64,000 nucleotides of DNA from Homarus americanus (taxonomy: Eukaryota > Arthropoda > Malacostraca > Decapoda > Nephropidae). Location: positions 9,552,420-9,616,419 of the forward strand of contig NW_024722158.1 of NCBI RefSeq assembly GCF_018991925.1, in the 5' to 3' direction. A program made the position numbers and the translations under genes. The first letter of the stretch is position 1, and each line of letters begins with the position of its first letter. The notes beneath the pieces were generated by a model. It was not told the DNA's origin, searched no databases, and was given only the letters and a program-made list of their open reading frames with translations. This document shows positions 22,207 to 33,455 of the stretch, piece after piece.

Positions 22207-23256
22207 TGTCCGTGTACCGCCACCTAACCAGACCAAATAACATGCCTCAACCAAAGACTTAACCAAGACAACTCTTCGTGACACTTGACAGCATCTTCCA
22301 CTGATATAGGAACTTAAAGAAAAAAAAACTTTTCCAGCAAAGAGAAAGTTTCATCTCGTTATTTTTCTTTTTGTTGGTACCTTTTCCTTCATACAGGAGA
22401 AATTACACGAATATCCCAAAATAGATTCTACTGTAGTTTTAGGTTATGCCACGGGGACGCTAGTTTATTGCGCACCCTTTATACTCACTGTCGGGGGAGG
22501 GGTGGTGTAGGGCAGTGAGCTACATAATATAAAATGCACCTGGAACCTATATTAGTGATTGATAGGTCTACAGGAGGTGTACAATAGGCACCGTGAAGGA
22601 CATCTTTGGACAGTAGCGTATTATGTACAGTATAGTGTACAAAGTGCTGGCCACAGTAGAGAGACGGAAGGCATGTCAGGGCAGTCTATATCACCTGTAC
22701 AGTACCTTCAAAGGGTCGAACTAGTTTTCACATATACAACTACGTGTTTAGGTTAGGTTAGGTTAGGCATCTTATTAAGTACAGTCAAGGACATTTACTC
22801 CCCATAGCCTATTTAGTCTGCTACAACAACCTAGGTAGCTCTTTACTTACAGCGTTCGAGTATATATTTATTTTATTCGAACCACTTTGTCTATACACTG
22901 AAAGACTATTTAATCCCAAGAACATAAAACCTCTACTTGTTAGGGTAGATGAATATTAGAGCCTTCATATTAATATATTTTGATATGACCGAAAAAAAAA
23001 ATGTTTATATCGTGAGTGTAGGTTCAGTCCCCTTCACTAGAGCGTTTACAGGGACTCGTCATATAAAATTTCCACAAATCATTATCTTTGAGATATTTGA
23101 TTTAATAGTGTTTTACTTAGATTCCAATGTATGTTTACTATTTTGAGTTTCCTTCTGCCGGTTGTAAACAAACACAGCGCTGCCACACTACACATAACCT
23201 GACGACCCCCTGTAAACGCACTAGTGAAGGGGACTGTACAATGTACATGGTTTACG
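22207..23256. other. Unassigned DNA
   Basis: Unique sequence. A short TTAGG-like run (GGTTAGGTTAGGTTAGG) is at about 22749-22769. No gene is recognised. Confidence 0.5.
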
Positions 23257-23458
23257 GATCACCTGAAGAATCATCGCCCCAGCTTATTTCACCTAAAGAT
23301 TAAACCATCCTAAAACTATTTTGGGAGGATGAGGTTAGGTTAGGATATATTAGGTTAGATTTAGGTTAGAATAGAATAGGTTTAGATTAGATTAAGTTAG
23401 CATTAAGGTAGTTAATCTTCAGGTGAAATAAGCTGGGGCGATGATTTTTCAGGTGATC
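23257..23458. mobile_element. Complete 202-bp inverted-repeat element (MITE-like)
   Basis: GATCACCTGAAGAATCATCG...CCCCAGCTTATTTCACCTAAAGATTAA at the left is mirrored at the right by TTAATCTTCAGGTGAAATAAGCTGGGGCGATGA...TTCAGGTGATC. This gives terminal inverted repeats of about 50 bp. The 80-bp middle is TTAGG-like (GGTTAGGTTAGG...AGGTTAGATTTAGG). There is no open frame, so it is non-autonomous. Flanks (TTTACG and CCATTT) show no clear target duplication, so the superfamily is undetermined. Confidence 0.82.
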
Positions 23459-23924
23459 CCATTTGCTATCTATCATGTTTGCTGCTCAATCCATCTTTCC
23501 CTCTACTCTCCTTCACCCCGTCTCCAGGTGCCACGAGAAGCCCCCAAGAGGTACTCAGTGATTACTCCGTTTGTTTACCACATTGGTTGCTTGACCGGGT
23601 GATCTTTAGACCCCTTTTTAAACCATGAAGCTAAAATATGAATACAATGGTGATCAAGTGTAGTGGTAATATAGTTCAATTCAATTTCAAAAGTTTATTT
23701 CATATTATAGTAAACGGTAATCAATATAGTTTTTTTTTTTTGTATACAACTCTCCTGCCTCAGTCCGTCTCCAGGTGCCTTTATATTGTATTATGTACCG
23801 GAAAATGTTAAGATGGTGCCCCTCGGAGTGTGTCCTGTGTGTGTGTCATGAGTAATATCGTTAATGTGTAAAATGTAAGGTTTTTGATACCTTTGACTCA
23901 GACACTAAACAGTTCATCTCTCTA
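23459..23924. other. Unassigned DNA with antisense retroelement-tail-like sequence
   Basis: At about 23677-23700 the minus strand reads AATAAACTTTTGAAATTG, similar to the end of the LINE insert at 17344-17815 (AATAAACAATTGAAATTG). It may be the antisense 3' tip of a related copy, but neighbouring sequence is not recognisable. Confidence 0.4.
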
Positions 23925-23963
23925 TGTTTGTATGTATGTATGTATTTATGTATGTATGTATGT
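23925..23963. repeat. (TATG)n microsatellite
   Basis: About nine TATG units with one TTTATG change immediately precede the SINE. Confidence 0.9.
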
Positions 23964-23966
23964 AAT

Positions 23967-24320
23967 GTGGAGTAATGGTCAGCAGGTTCGCCTCGCAAGC
24001 GAGCGGACCCAGGTTCGATGTCCGGGCAGTGTGAAACTATGGGCAAGTTTCTTTACGCCATTTGCCTCTATCTACCCAGCAGAAATTGGGAACCCGGATG
24101 TTAATCGATTTGCGGATCGTATTCCAGGGTAATGGTTAGCCAGTGCAGTTGGCAAGTTGTCCGGTCTTACTATTCCTTGACACCGGGTCATGCAACTCGT
24201 TAACTCAGTGTGTGGTTGTTGTGTAGGCGACAGCTTCTACTTCTTAAACAAATTCACGCCTAGGTGGCCCTTGGGCCGGCCATCCTCGTTACACGAGGGA
24301 ACAACCACTATTATTATTAT
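23967..24320 (+). mobile_element. Complete tRNA-derived SINE
   Basis: The head resembles a tRNA. An A-box-like GTGGAGTAATGGTCAG (23967) is followed by an anticodon arm TTCGC-CTCGCAA-GCGAG, with a seven-base loop, T33 and anticodon CGC (alanine-type). The B box GGTTCGATGTCC lies at 24012-24023. The body (TGTTAATCGATTTGCGGATC, TGCAGTTGGCAAGTTGTCCG, GGCGACAGCTTCTAC, CCTAGGTGGCCC) is shared with 18958-19204. The tail is CTATTATTATTATG. SINEs are transcribed by RNA polymerase III and rely on a partner LINE. No protein is encoded. Confidence 0.85.
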
Positions 24321-26614
24321 GTATGTCTTATCGTTTTTCATTAATTCTAATAGCAAGGTAGAGGTATGTAACTTGGTTTCTTGTAGTAAGACTTATTCTC
24401 TGTGACGGTCAGGAGGTCAAGGTCGAGAGGTTAAGGTCAGGAGGTTACGAGTCTAACAGCTTTAATGTTCAGGTATGGAATAATGATGGTGAATCTCCAG
24501 TCCTCCGCGATCAGGTGTAAACAAAATTGTATTATAATTAGATAATCTGTTCAGCACATAACACCTTTGAAACACAAGGCAACAAGTCTACCTAAGCCAA
24601 GTACCTAAGTTATATCAGAAGATGTTGCACCGTGTAAGCTCCTGAATGGGGAAAATACTGTACAAATTTGCAACATTCTCAGGAGAAATCTCGGCGCAGG
24701 ATAAACGTCACTTGGATGATTTACAGTTTGGTGAAATGAAAAGCGAAACAGCTAAATGGTTCCCACTGAGCCAAAAACATCTTCCGTGGGTTTATGTTAT
24801 GTTAGGTTAGGTTAGGTTAGGTTGGGGTAGGTTAGGTTAGGGTAGGTGAACTTCAGCTACAATGAGTTAAATGTTACACTCTCCTATACATAGACAGGGA
24901 AATGCAATATAGACATTCCTTTTGACAGGAGTTGTAAGACTTCCAGAACTACCATTTGGTGACATGTATACGACAGAGAGGTAGAAGGAGTGACCATCAA
25001 CCATTTATAAACTAAGAGGGGAGATAATCTACTAACCCCTTGTGTACGGGGTCCTCTCTCTCTCTACTGAATAAAATCGTCTGCCGTTGCTAAATAAAAG
25101 TAGCGTCCCCGTAGCGAAGGAGTTAACAAGACTGACGCATTAAGGTTCAAAATACACTTATACTTGAGTTTAAATATGAAACATGAATACTAATACCATT
25201 GTTGAAGTAATTTAATCATCATATAAGTGAGGGTGCTAACGGAAGCATAAGTAATGAATACAATATTAACCCCCACAAAAAATATCTTTATACCCAACGC
25301 GATAATAATCCACGTTGTTCCTCCCCTGTCCGCCGTCTCTTACTGGACAGAAGGTGAACCCATGCACCAGGGACCGTACACCTTACCTTCTCATTATAAC
25401 TTGCACCCCCTTTTATACTCTCTCATTCCCTCTATTCTTACCCCTTGGACCCTTTCCTTCTCGTTTAATTTTTACACAGTCCCTTTTCAATCCTCCACAA
25501 GTTCAGCGTTGCGAACTGCCTGTGTATGTAAGGTGCTCACAAAATATTCAGGAGGAGGACACAAAGAGGGTGCAGGTCAAAGGGTTTGATGCTAATTACA
25601 TTAAGTTATTTATGAAAAAGTGAAACTACAGCGAGTGATGAAAATGACAAAACTGGGCTTAAGATTAACTACAGTTTGGTTAATATATTTTCTATAATCG
25701 TATTATTAAAGATATAATGCCAGGTATAACTTGTGATGGTGCAAAAGTCAGTTCAGTCAAACAGTTTGGTAGGTTGTCAGTTATTAAGCAAGACTTGATA
25801 ATTAGAGTAAAATACAAGTTTAACATAATATCAGTAAATAAACATATATGTACCATTAAGACTGTGTAAACTAGCTATAACAACAAGGTTTATAGTGCCA
25901 GGCCACGAACCTCACCTCTCAACATTATTCCTCATCAACTCTCATTGCTAGAGAGACCAATTGATGATGCTTCCCAGTCGAAAATAAAGACATACTAAAA
26001 TAACACCACACCAAGTCTGTCCAAACATCGAAGTGAGACTGAAATCCAGGGCCCATTGACTGCTCAACGATACATAAATGTCCACTATCAGGGCTGTGAA
26101 CCAGGCATTTTTAGGATTTGGTGGCTATTCGACGCCATCTTAAAAATTAGACCTTTCTCGTGGTCAGACTGTGGTAGACGTGTGATATGTTATTAAGCAC
26201 ACCTGATACTACAATAAACAGTTGAGAAACCTTTTGTAGGAATTTTTTTAGGGTAAGGTGGGGTTTTTTTTTCATAAATGCAACCGCCTGACTGTCCTTA
26301 AGTCACTGTTGGTTCCATCACTTACAACTTCTACTCGAGATGTTTTACACGCATTATGTTATGAGAAAGTTAAACAAAGACTGGTGGTAGCTGTGTCTGG
26401 TAGTTGTGGAAAATATCTATTAAAAATACCTCATTAAATTAGGTTACTGATTTCAAGATAACAAATAGAAATATGATTTTATCTTTAGCTGAGACAGAAC
26501 GTTTATGTTGCCTATTAATTTAATAATGAAGTTTATCTTATGATGTTATTATGAGTGGTTTCTGGTGGGTTACATGCTATAATCCTTAGGCTCCAGAGAT
26601 TGACGTAACATGAA
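24321..26614. other. Unassigned DNA
   Basis: Mostly unique. TTAGG-like repeats lie at about 24800-24846 (several GGTTA units with GGGGTA variants). Open frames near 25254-25623 start with ATG or GTG but show no recognisable motif. Confidence 0.5.
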
Positions 26615-26762
26615 ACCCTCAGCTCACAGAACCCCCCAAAAAAGGAACCCCCAGAACACAGAACCATCAGATTATAGAACCCTCAGAGCATGGAACCGTG
26701 GAACATGGTACCCCAGAATATGGATCCCAAGAACACATGACCTTGAGACCACAGAACCCCAT
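26615..26762. repeat. Degenerate tandem repeat of ACAGAACCC type
   Basis: Units of roughly 17-19 bp with a core CAGAACCCTCAGA or ATGGAACC recur about eight times, with heavy divergence. Confidence 0.7.
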
Positions 26763-26764
26763 TA

Positions 26765-26930
26765 ATATAAAGGTTAAGTTAGGTTAGAAAGGTTTGATTA
26801 GATTAAGTGGGTTAAGTTAGGTAGCTTAGATTAGGTAAGGTTAGGTTAGATTAGCTGGACTAAGTAGCCAAGATTAGGTCTGATATGATTAAGAAGGCTT
26901 GGTTGAGTTAGGTTATGTATTTTGGATTAA
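26765..26930. repeat. Degenerate TTAGG-like repeat
   Basis: GGTTAAGTTAGG, GGTTAGATTAG and similar pentamer derivatives fill this stretch. It is too degenerate for functional telomeric sequence. Confidence 0.65.
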
Positions 26931-27394
26931 AGTTCTGATGGGTTTATACTCGACTAAAATCGAATTAAATATCTTTCCTATTTTACCCCAGCACCACCTT
27001 CCTTCAGTCTCAAGTCTCAGGTCAAGAGATTTTCAAACCACTTATTCAGAAACTGTGTCCAGGTTCATAGCTAAATCATCGAGCAATTAATCAGTGTTGT
27101 CATATGGTTATTATCCTTCAGACAAAATGCCATACGGAAACACCTATTCACTATAGTGGCAGTGCTTATCCCCGCCCCGCTCCCACTCTCCTGCATGAAG
27201 TGTCAAGTATTGAGCACCACCAATATAGACAATACCTTGCAATAACTCCTGTATCAGCTGGTATTCAACGACCATCCCAGCCTTCATTATACCCAAGGAA
27301 GCTCTGGCCCTCGGGTATAGAGTAAGATATAAGAGGTGTATATCCTCCTATGGTCTGTGTAGATCTAGTGAACAAGCTGGACATCAATCACACA
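26931..27394. other. Unassigned DNA
   Basis: Unique sequence with no recognised feature. Two 63-73 codon open frames lack similarity. Confidence 0.5.
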
Positions 27395-27470
27395 CTGCAT
27401 CCTCATTGGGGATTCAAACCCGTGGCTAATGGAGTGATAGTCCAATACGATAACCACTCCGTAACCATAC
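27395..27470 (-). mobile_element. tRNA-like SINE head or tRNA pseudogene
   Basis: On the minus strand, GGAGTGGTTATCG resembles an A box. TGGA-CTATCAC-TCCA forms an anticodon-like arm (four pairs, seven-base loop, T33, ATC at the anticodon place). GGTTTGAATCCCC fits the B box and T arm. The acceptor stem does not pair. It is probably a SINE head unrelated to the one at 23967. Confidence 0.5.
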
Positions 27471-28225
27471 CTACGTTATAATATATTATCGTTCGTTTTC
27501 TTCAACCTCTTAACATAGGGGATTTACAGTGTAATAAAGGCCTCAAATATCACTAATTTTTATGAATATTGCAGCATGGTGGGCAAAATTTTTACTTTGG
27601 CACTAAATATTATCAATAGTGGGATGAAATTTAAGAGTGGTGAGGATGATGGCCAACAAAACAGGCTCTTACCCCCAACAGGTGACTTACATACCCGGTG
27701 GCACATTCCTTCCCCAACTCCTCTCTAAGGCTTTTACTGGTAACCCTGCACTCAAGGCACTAACATATACTCTATCTTACCCCAGTCCTAGTAATTTTGA
27801 GCATGGGACATTTAAATATACTCCTTTCCCAGTGGCAAACACTTTTACCGGCACATCCCAGTAGGCATTACATCGACAGAGGGGCCCGGACCGATAAATC
27901 TGACCCAAAGAGGTAAGAGTGTGGAGGAGCGACTCTTGGGGTGAACGTCAAGGGCCAACAGTGTGTCATGTGTTGATTTCCCCAGGGTTCACTTCCTCAG
28001 CTGAAGCCGCCTCGTCAGACCAGGTCACGAGTGATGTCTCCATGTATCATTTTATTGTCAAGTTTATACGTGGAGGCGAGTCTGAGGTGTCCATGCATCA
28101 TTTTACCAGACAAGAGGAACACGTAGGGAAGCGTAATGTGATTTGAGGCTTCCGAGCAATGTTTCTCGACCTGTTTCTGAACGGCTTCAGATCATATATT
28201 ACAGGACTCGGAGTGGATGTCGTAA
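27471..28225. other. Unassigned DNA
   Basis: No recognisable gene. A 75-codon frame at 27637-27864 has no known motif. Confidence 0.5.
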
Positions 28226-28452
28226 ATGGACACCAACACCATGCCAGTCATCAACGGGATTTTACATCTAATGAAGCGAGGAATTATCAGGGAGACATCG
28301 CAAGTTGTGAGAGGTGCTGTTATTGCCCTTCACAACGGGGGTATACGTAACACTGAGATAGCACGACGTGAACCCACAGTATCACGATGGGTCAGGCGTC
28401 ATGAAACAACTTCAGCCACACTGAAACTTACAACCACAAATGTCTTACTCTA
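28226..28452 (+). pseudogene. Tc1-like transposase N-terminal relic
   Basis: The plus-strand frame contains RGAVIALHNGGIRNTEIARR followed by EPTVSRWVRRHE. This resembles the first helix-turn-helix of Tc1-family transposases (general form RGxIVxLxxxGxSxxEIARxLGVSxxTVxRWxRR). The frame closes after 75 codons, and the second DNA-binding domain and the DDE catalytic core are absent. No terminal inverted repeats were found. It is a relic, recognised by pattern only. Confidence 0.55.
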
Positions 28453-29277
28453 GGTTGGTTGCAAATCCCTTGATTTGAAACCTTATTTCGGTGTTAAACC
28501 AATGCAATTTACATATCATTAACATGGCAGATCCCATGTAGACCGATATAATGTATATTGCTGTAGCTGTTCACACTAATATCAAGTAATATTTACTTAG
28601 CTACTCTTCATAAATCAAACATATCGTGAGCAGGAATATTGTGGAACAGTATGAATGAAACTCCGTTAGTATAACGACGAAATGATGAAATGTCCGTTCT
28701 GAGGTCTGTCTCAGTCTCAGTTATGATGTTCCGAAACACTTCATTTAATGTACATTTCAGTGTTATTGTAGACACCAGTCAGTGGTTTGTTTATATATGC
28801 ATTGCTTCTACCCAGCACGAGACACAGCTTAATGGATTCCTTGTTTATATTGAAGTATCTAGTACGCCTTACAAGGACGACTCCTTCCCTCCATCTATAG
28901 CTGTTGCTGATATGGAGAGCGGTCGTACCACATCTTATGATGATGCACTGGGGATCATATCAAAGCATTTCGTCCAGCGTTTCAAATTTTAGCGACGGAA
29001 ATCTAATGATATTTTTTGGGGGGAACTATATAGCCGGGTCAAAAGTTCGAACTCGCCCAAAAATGAAGCAGTATCGACCCCAATCGAGATACAACAGTTA
29101 GGGTAAGTTAGTTCGTAGACTCATTCCCGTGACTCGGTTTCACCACGAGGAGCAAACTGTTGTCCCCGACTGTGCATTGTGTCATAAGTATAGTGTGATT
29201 TGTCATACGATATATTGTATTGCTGTATGAAGATAATGTTAAGTATGCTGTGTCAAGTTTTTTACTGGTAGATCATT
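28453..29277. other. Unassigned DNA
   Basis: A 100-codon open frame (28690-28992) has no recognisable domain. No splice context or repeat was seen. Confidence 0.45.
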
Positions 29278-29500
29278 TTAAATATACTGTATGCCCCATG
29301 TAAATATTATGTATGCCCCATGTAAATATACTGTATGCCCTGTAAATATACTGTATGCCCTGTAAATATACTGTATACCCTGTGAATATACTGTATGTCC
29401 TGTAAATATACTGTATGCCCTGTAAATAAACTGTATGCCCAATGGAAATATGCTGTATGCTCTGTAAATATACTGTATGCCCAATGAAAATATGGCCCAC
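29278..29500. repeat. 20-bp tandem array
   Basis: CTGTATGCCCTGTAAATATA repeats about eleven times. Some units are extended by CATG or AATG before TAAATA. Open minus-strand frames are by-products. Confidence 0.92.
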
Positions 29501-29584
29501 TAGTAAAAGTTCCTTCAAAAGTCAGTAAAGTATAGTGAATTTTGTCACAATTGAAATGAATTGTATTAAAGTTGAAATATTTCA

Positions 29585-29900
29585 TAGCGTCATGGTTAGA
29601 GTAAGTTGTGTCATAGTCAGCTGTTTCATAGTTATAGTGAGTTGTCATCGTTAGAATGAGTTGTGTCATAGTTATAGTGAGTTGTCATAGTTAGAATGAG
29701 CTGTGTCATAGTTATAGTGAGTTGTCATAGGTAGAATGAGTTGTGTCATAGTTATAGTTAGTTGTCATAGTTAGAATGAGTTGTGTCATAGTTATAGTGA
29801 GTTGTCATAGTTATAATGAGTTGTCATAGTTATAATGAGTTGTGTCAGTTATAGTGAATTGTGTCATAGAGAGAGTTGTGTCAGTTATAGTGAGTTGTGT
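29585..29900. repeat. 40-bp dimeric tandem array
   Basis: Two related 20-bp halves alternate, TCATAGTTAGAATGAGTTGT and GTCATAGTTATAGTGAGTTG, forming a 40-bp unit. Toward the right end the units become irregular. Confidence 0.9.
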
Positions 29901-30500
29901 TATAATGTGGCAGTTTACTCAGCTGAATCACACTTACAGTGCATAAACCAACCCATAATCATGCATGCAGTAAGTATAGTGTCCAGTATACATTGTGCTG
30001 ATGTCATATCAACACTCATCACACATAACTATTGGTGTCAAATATCTGATATGTGTCGATTAATTACGAAAATATCGGATATCTGAAAAAAAAATCACAC
30101 AAGATACCGGAAATTAAAAAAAAAATAATCCGGATATATGAAAATAATTCTGTAATGTATTATTTCAATTATCATGAGAGCGTAAGTATTTTCAGGTGTT
30201 AAGGATAGAATGTTGTGTCAGTAAGGGAGAGTAATAATAAATTTTCAATGATATAAAAGAAGACAAGTTTATGTATTGTAATGTGATGCTGTTTATACCT
30301 TGTTAATGACATGTATGACATATTTAAGCTCTTCAGATATCACTACACAGCTATTGAGGGAATTTTTAATGATTTTTGTTTTCAAAGAGTCTGAGTGCTG
30401 CTCGATTTTTGGCTTACGTAACCGGAGGGCTAAGAGCTAATACATACTGCACGAACTTTAACACATACACACAACACAAACAAAAACACAAACAAACACA

Positions 30501-30502
<2 letters not shown>
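29901..30502. other. Unassigned AT-rich DNA
   Basis: A-tracts at 30085-30125; otherwise unique and unassigned. Confidence 0.5.

Positions 30503-30551
<49 letters not shown>
30503..30551. repeat. (CA)n microsatellite
   Basis: About 24 uninterrupted CA repeats, preceded by degenerate ACACAAAC sequence. Confidence 0.95.
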
Positions 30552-30556
<5 letters not shown>

Positions 30557-30929
30557 TACAGTAATCAGAATGGCTACAGAGAGAGAGAGAGGCTTTTCAT
30601 CATGAATTAACGCTTTACTAACAGGCGTTTGGAGATTTATATTAACCCAGTAATTATGTTTATGAAATAGTAAATATTTTATGTGTAAATTAAATCACAG
30701 TTCCTATTACTGGCGGGAGGCTGAACAAGTGTGTAAACAGTGAGGAACGTTTGATCAATATTCTGTGTTTACTCATCTCTATACAACGTTAAGCGTGTGT
30801 ATGAGCATTGGAAGCTCATGAAGGTAACAACAACAAAAAACAAAAACAAAAGTAGAATGCTCATAAATTTGTCTTTTATTAAAATTTGTGGATATAGTTA
30901 GATTAAAACAAATTTAGGGAATTTTTCTA
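30552..30929. other. Unassigned DNA
   Basis: A short (GA)n run lies at 30580-30590. The rest is unique and unassigned. Confidence 0.5.
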
Positions 30930-31012
30930 GACACTGACACTGCTGCATGACACACTGAAACTGCTGCATGACATACTGACACTGCTGCATGACATACTGA
31001 CACTGCATGAAG
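30930..31012. repeat. 21-bp tandem repeat, about four units
   Basis: ACTGACACTGCTGCATGACA plus one base repeats with single-base changes. The last unit is shortened. Confidence 0.85.
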
Positions 31013-32454
31013 GAGAAAAACACAAAAAAATCAATAAAAAAAAACAACTAATAAATAAGTGAAAATAAAAAGCTGATTACGAAAAAACATGGTAATAAAA
31101 GATAAAATTTCTTAAGATAATTTAGGTTACACTCTGCTTCTAATTTAACCTCTGTCTACCGTATTCTTAAGGTCGGGTACTGTGTGTCACGTACAGAACT
31201 GACACGAGACTGCACTGAACATTCCTCACAATATTCCTCTACTCCTTGAAGAACAAGAGAAAGGTGTCATATATCTCCCGGTACATTTACATCCTTCTCA
31301 CACCACACACCGAGGAAGATCATATTGACTTATACTACTGTTGTCAAAGGTAGAGTACAGTGCCGTATATATCCCTTGTGATCTACCGTACATGGTGATG
31401 TTATTGAATACGAAGCCAGATTTTCAATAATCCATTTATAGAGACATGTGCGGTGCGTAATTCAAGAAATGATTGTCGCTGGCGTTCCTATATAACTCTG
31501 TCTGGTCTATCATTCAGTAAGGGAGGGAGGCGAGAAGCTGCCTTCAACAACGCAGATTGGTGTAAATTATGCAGATGACGACGGGTACCTCCGTGTGGCC
31601 CAGGAGGTAGAGTAATTTGGTTCACGGCTCAATAATATTCCCAGTGTGTTATAAGCGGGTAACAGGGGAAGTCCTCATCATTTTTGCTTTTTGTTCAGAA
31701 CTCTTCCTGTAACCCTCCCCTCGGGGCTCCTTCCTCCATGCGTTCTTTTCATTCTTCAATTTTCAAATGATCTGCCGCTGTACGTCTGCCTGTGGGTGGT
31801 GAAGAACCCAGGCTAGAATTTCTTATTTGTATTTAAGGCTCAACGATAAAGCTTTTACGAAAATATCCAGAAGAGCTTTTAGGCACAGCATCCTTCCCAT
31901 GAATTAAAAAGGAAGAACGTTAGTATTAAGACAAATGAATACACGAATACATACACCACATTGACAGAGAACGGAGCAGCTTTGGCGACTGTCTTCCAGA
32001 ACAAAGGAAACATCTTGACAATGAAACCACAGAGGAATCACTATACTACTTAAGACGCTTTAGACGGTTCTAGGATACCTGTTCACAGGTGCAGTATAAA
32101 CCTAACCTAACCATGGCTTCATCGCCTCCAAAATTAAGACATTATGATTTAAATTTAATATAACACAGTATTCAATAGACCCACGACGAATTGTCCGTCT
32201 ACCGCTTCAGACATGAGGCTTAGTTACCAATTATAAACGTCAATGAGCAGGTAATGGGATGGACATTACAGAGGAGTTGGATAATATGAAAATAAACTAT
32301 GAACGAGGCGAAGGAAAAAATCCCGCCTCTACCAGCAGACCAGAGTGACCTTCACCAGTATCACTGTGGCTCCCTTCCGGCCAAGGTATTTACTGTATGC
32401 TACAACACGGTCTTCGATGATGACAACTTAACATTACATCAGATCAAACAATAA
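31013..32454. other. Unassigned DNA
   Basis: A-rich at 31013-31110, then unique sequence. No gene or element is recognised. Confidence 0.5.
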
Positions 32455-32785
32455 CGAAAACAACGACACGAGCAACAACAATAACAAGAACACTACCAAT
32501 AACATGGACAACAACAACAACACTACCAATAACATGGACAACAACAACAACAATAGCAAGAACACTACCAATAACATGCACAACAATGACAGCAACAACA
32601 ATAATAGCAAGAACACTACTAATAACATTAACAACAATGACGACGACAACAACAACAATGGCAAGAACACTACCAATAACATGGACAACAACGACAACAA
32701 CAATAGCAAGAACACTACCACTAACATGGACAACAACGACAACAACAATAGCAAGAACAGGTGACAAGAACACTAACAACAACAC
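32455..32785. repeat. AAC-rich minisatellite (about 42-bp higher-order unit)
   Basis: Segments AACACTACCAATAACATGGA and CAACAACAACAATAGCAAG alternate. The Asn/Thr-rich plus frame and Leu/Val-rich minus frame come from the triplet bias. Confidence 0.88.
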
Positions 32786-32786
32786 G

Positions 32787-33230
32787 TTGTAGGTAGTAGG
32801 CAGCTGCCAAACAGGGAGGTACTCCCGCCTGGGAAGATATTGGACAATGTATTGTCTAATGGTAGACCCTGCTGCCATATGGCATCACGAAAATTGTGAC
32901 CAAGTCCCAGGTTGCTGATCTGACTTTCTGCCTCATCTACACACAATTGCAGGGTCTCAATTGTTGCTCTTACTATTGACAACACAACTTACATAAGTTT
33001 CTCACTATTGATCTTTTTTTTCATTTTTGTATTTCTTTATGGTCCTTTAATAATAATAATAAATAATAAATAATATATAACAAATATTAACATTAATAAT
33101 AACAATAATAATAATAATAATTATTATTATTATTATTATTATTAGTTATTATTATTATTATTATTATTAGTAGTAGTAGTAGTATATTATTATTTTTGTT
33201 TTTAATTTTGTATTTTTTTTAAATTTATGA

Positions 33231-33271
<41 letters not shown>

Positions 33272-33345
33272 ATTTTCGCCTCCCAGGCCCTGATGTGGGT
33301 CAATGACCTGTGCCCGGGTGGGCTAATCCCCGTAAAAAAAATTTA
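32787..33345 (+). mobile_element. LINE-type 3' untranslated segment inserted in a CAA array
   Basis: Non-repetitive sequence interrupts otherwise similar CAA-rich DNA (32455-32785 and 33350-33455). It ends at 33285-33345 with the GC-rich box CGCCTCCCAGG...TCAATGACCTGTGCCCGGG...CCCCGT plus A-tail. The same box terminates the LINE at 16408-18957 and the copy at 34350-34764. No protein-coding part is visible. I infer a 5'-truncated copy whose internal AT-triplet tracts have expanded. Confidence 0.55.
33044..33270. repeat. (AAT)n and (ATT)n tracts, partly palindromic
   Basis: AAT repeats up to about 33118 pass directly into ATT repeats, forming a perfect dyad. An AGT run (33171-33184) and a second ATT run (33231-33270) follow. 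Confidence 0.9.
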
Positions 33346-33349
33346 CAAA

Positions 33350-33420
33350 GGACAACAATGACAACAACAACGACAACAACAATGACAAGAACACAAACAA
33401 AAACATGGATAACAATAACG

Positions 33421-33451
<31 letters not shown>

Positions 33452-33455
33452 GAGC
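33350..33455. repeat. CAA-rich repeat
   Basis: ACAACAACGACAACAACAAT-type sequence ends in about ten pure CAA units. It is probably the right-hand part of the array at 32455-32785. Confidence 0.88.

Noticed and set aside
23967..24040. Functional tRNA-Ala gene
   Set aside because: The anticodon arm and B box are good, but the acceptor stem does not pair and the sequence continues into a SINE body shared with 18958-19204.
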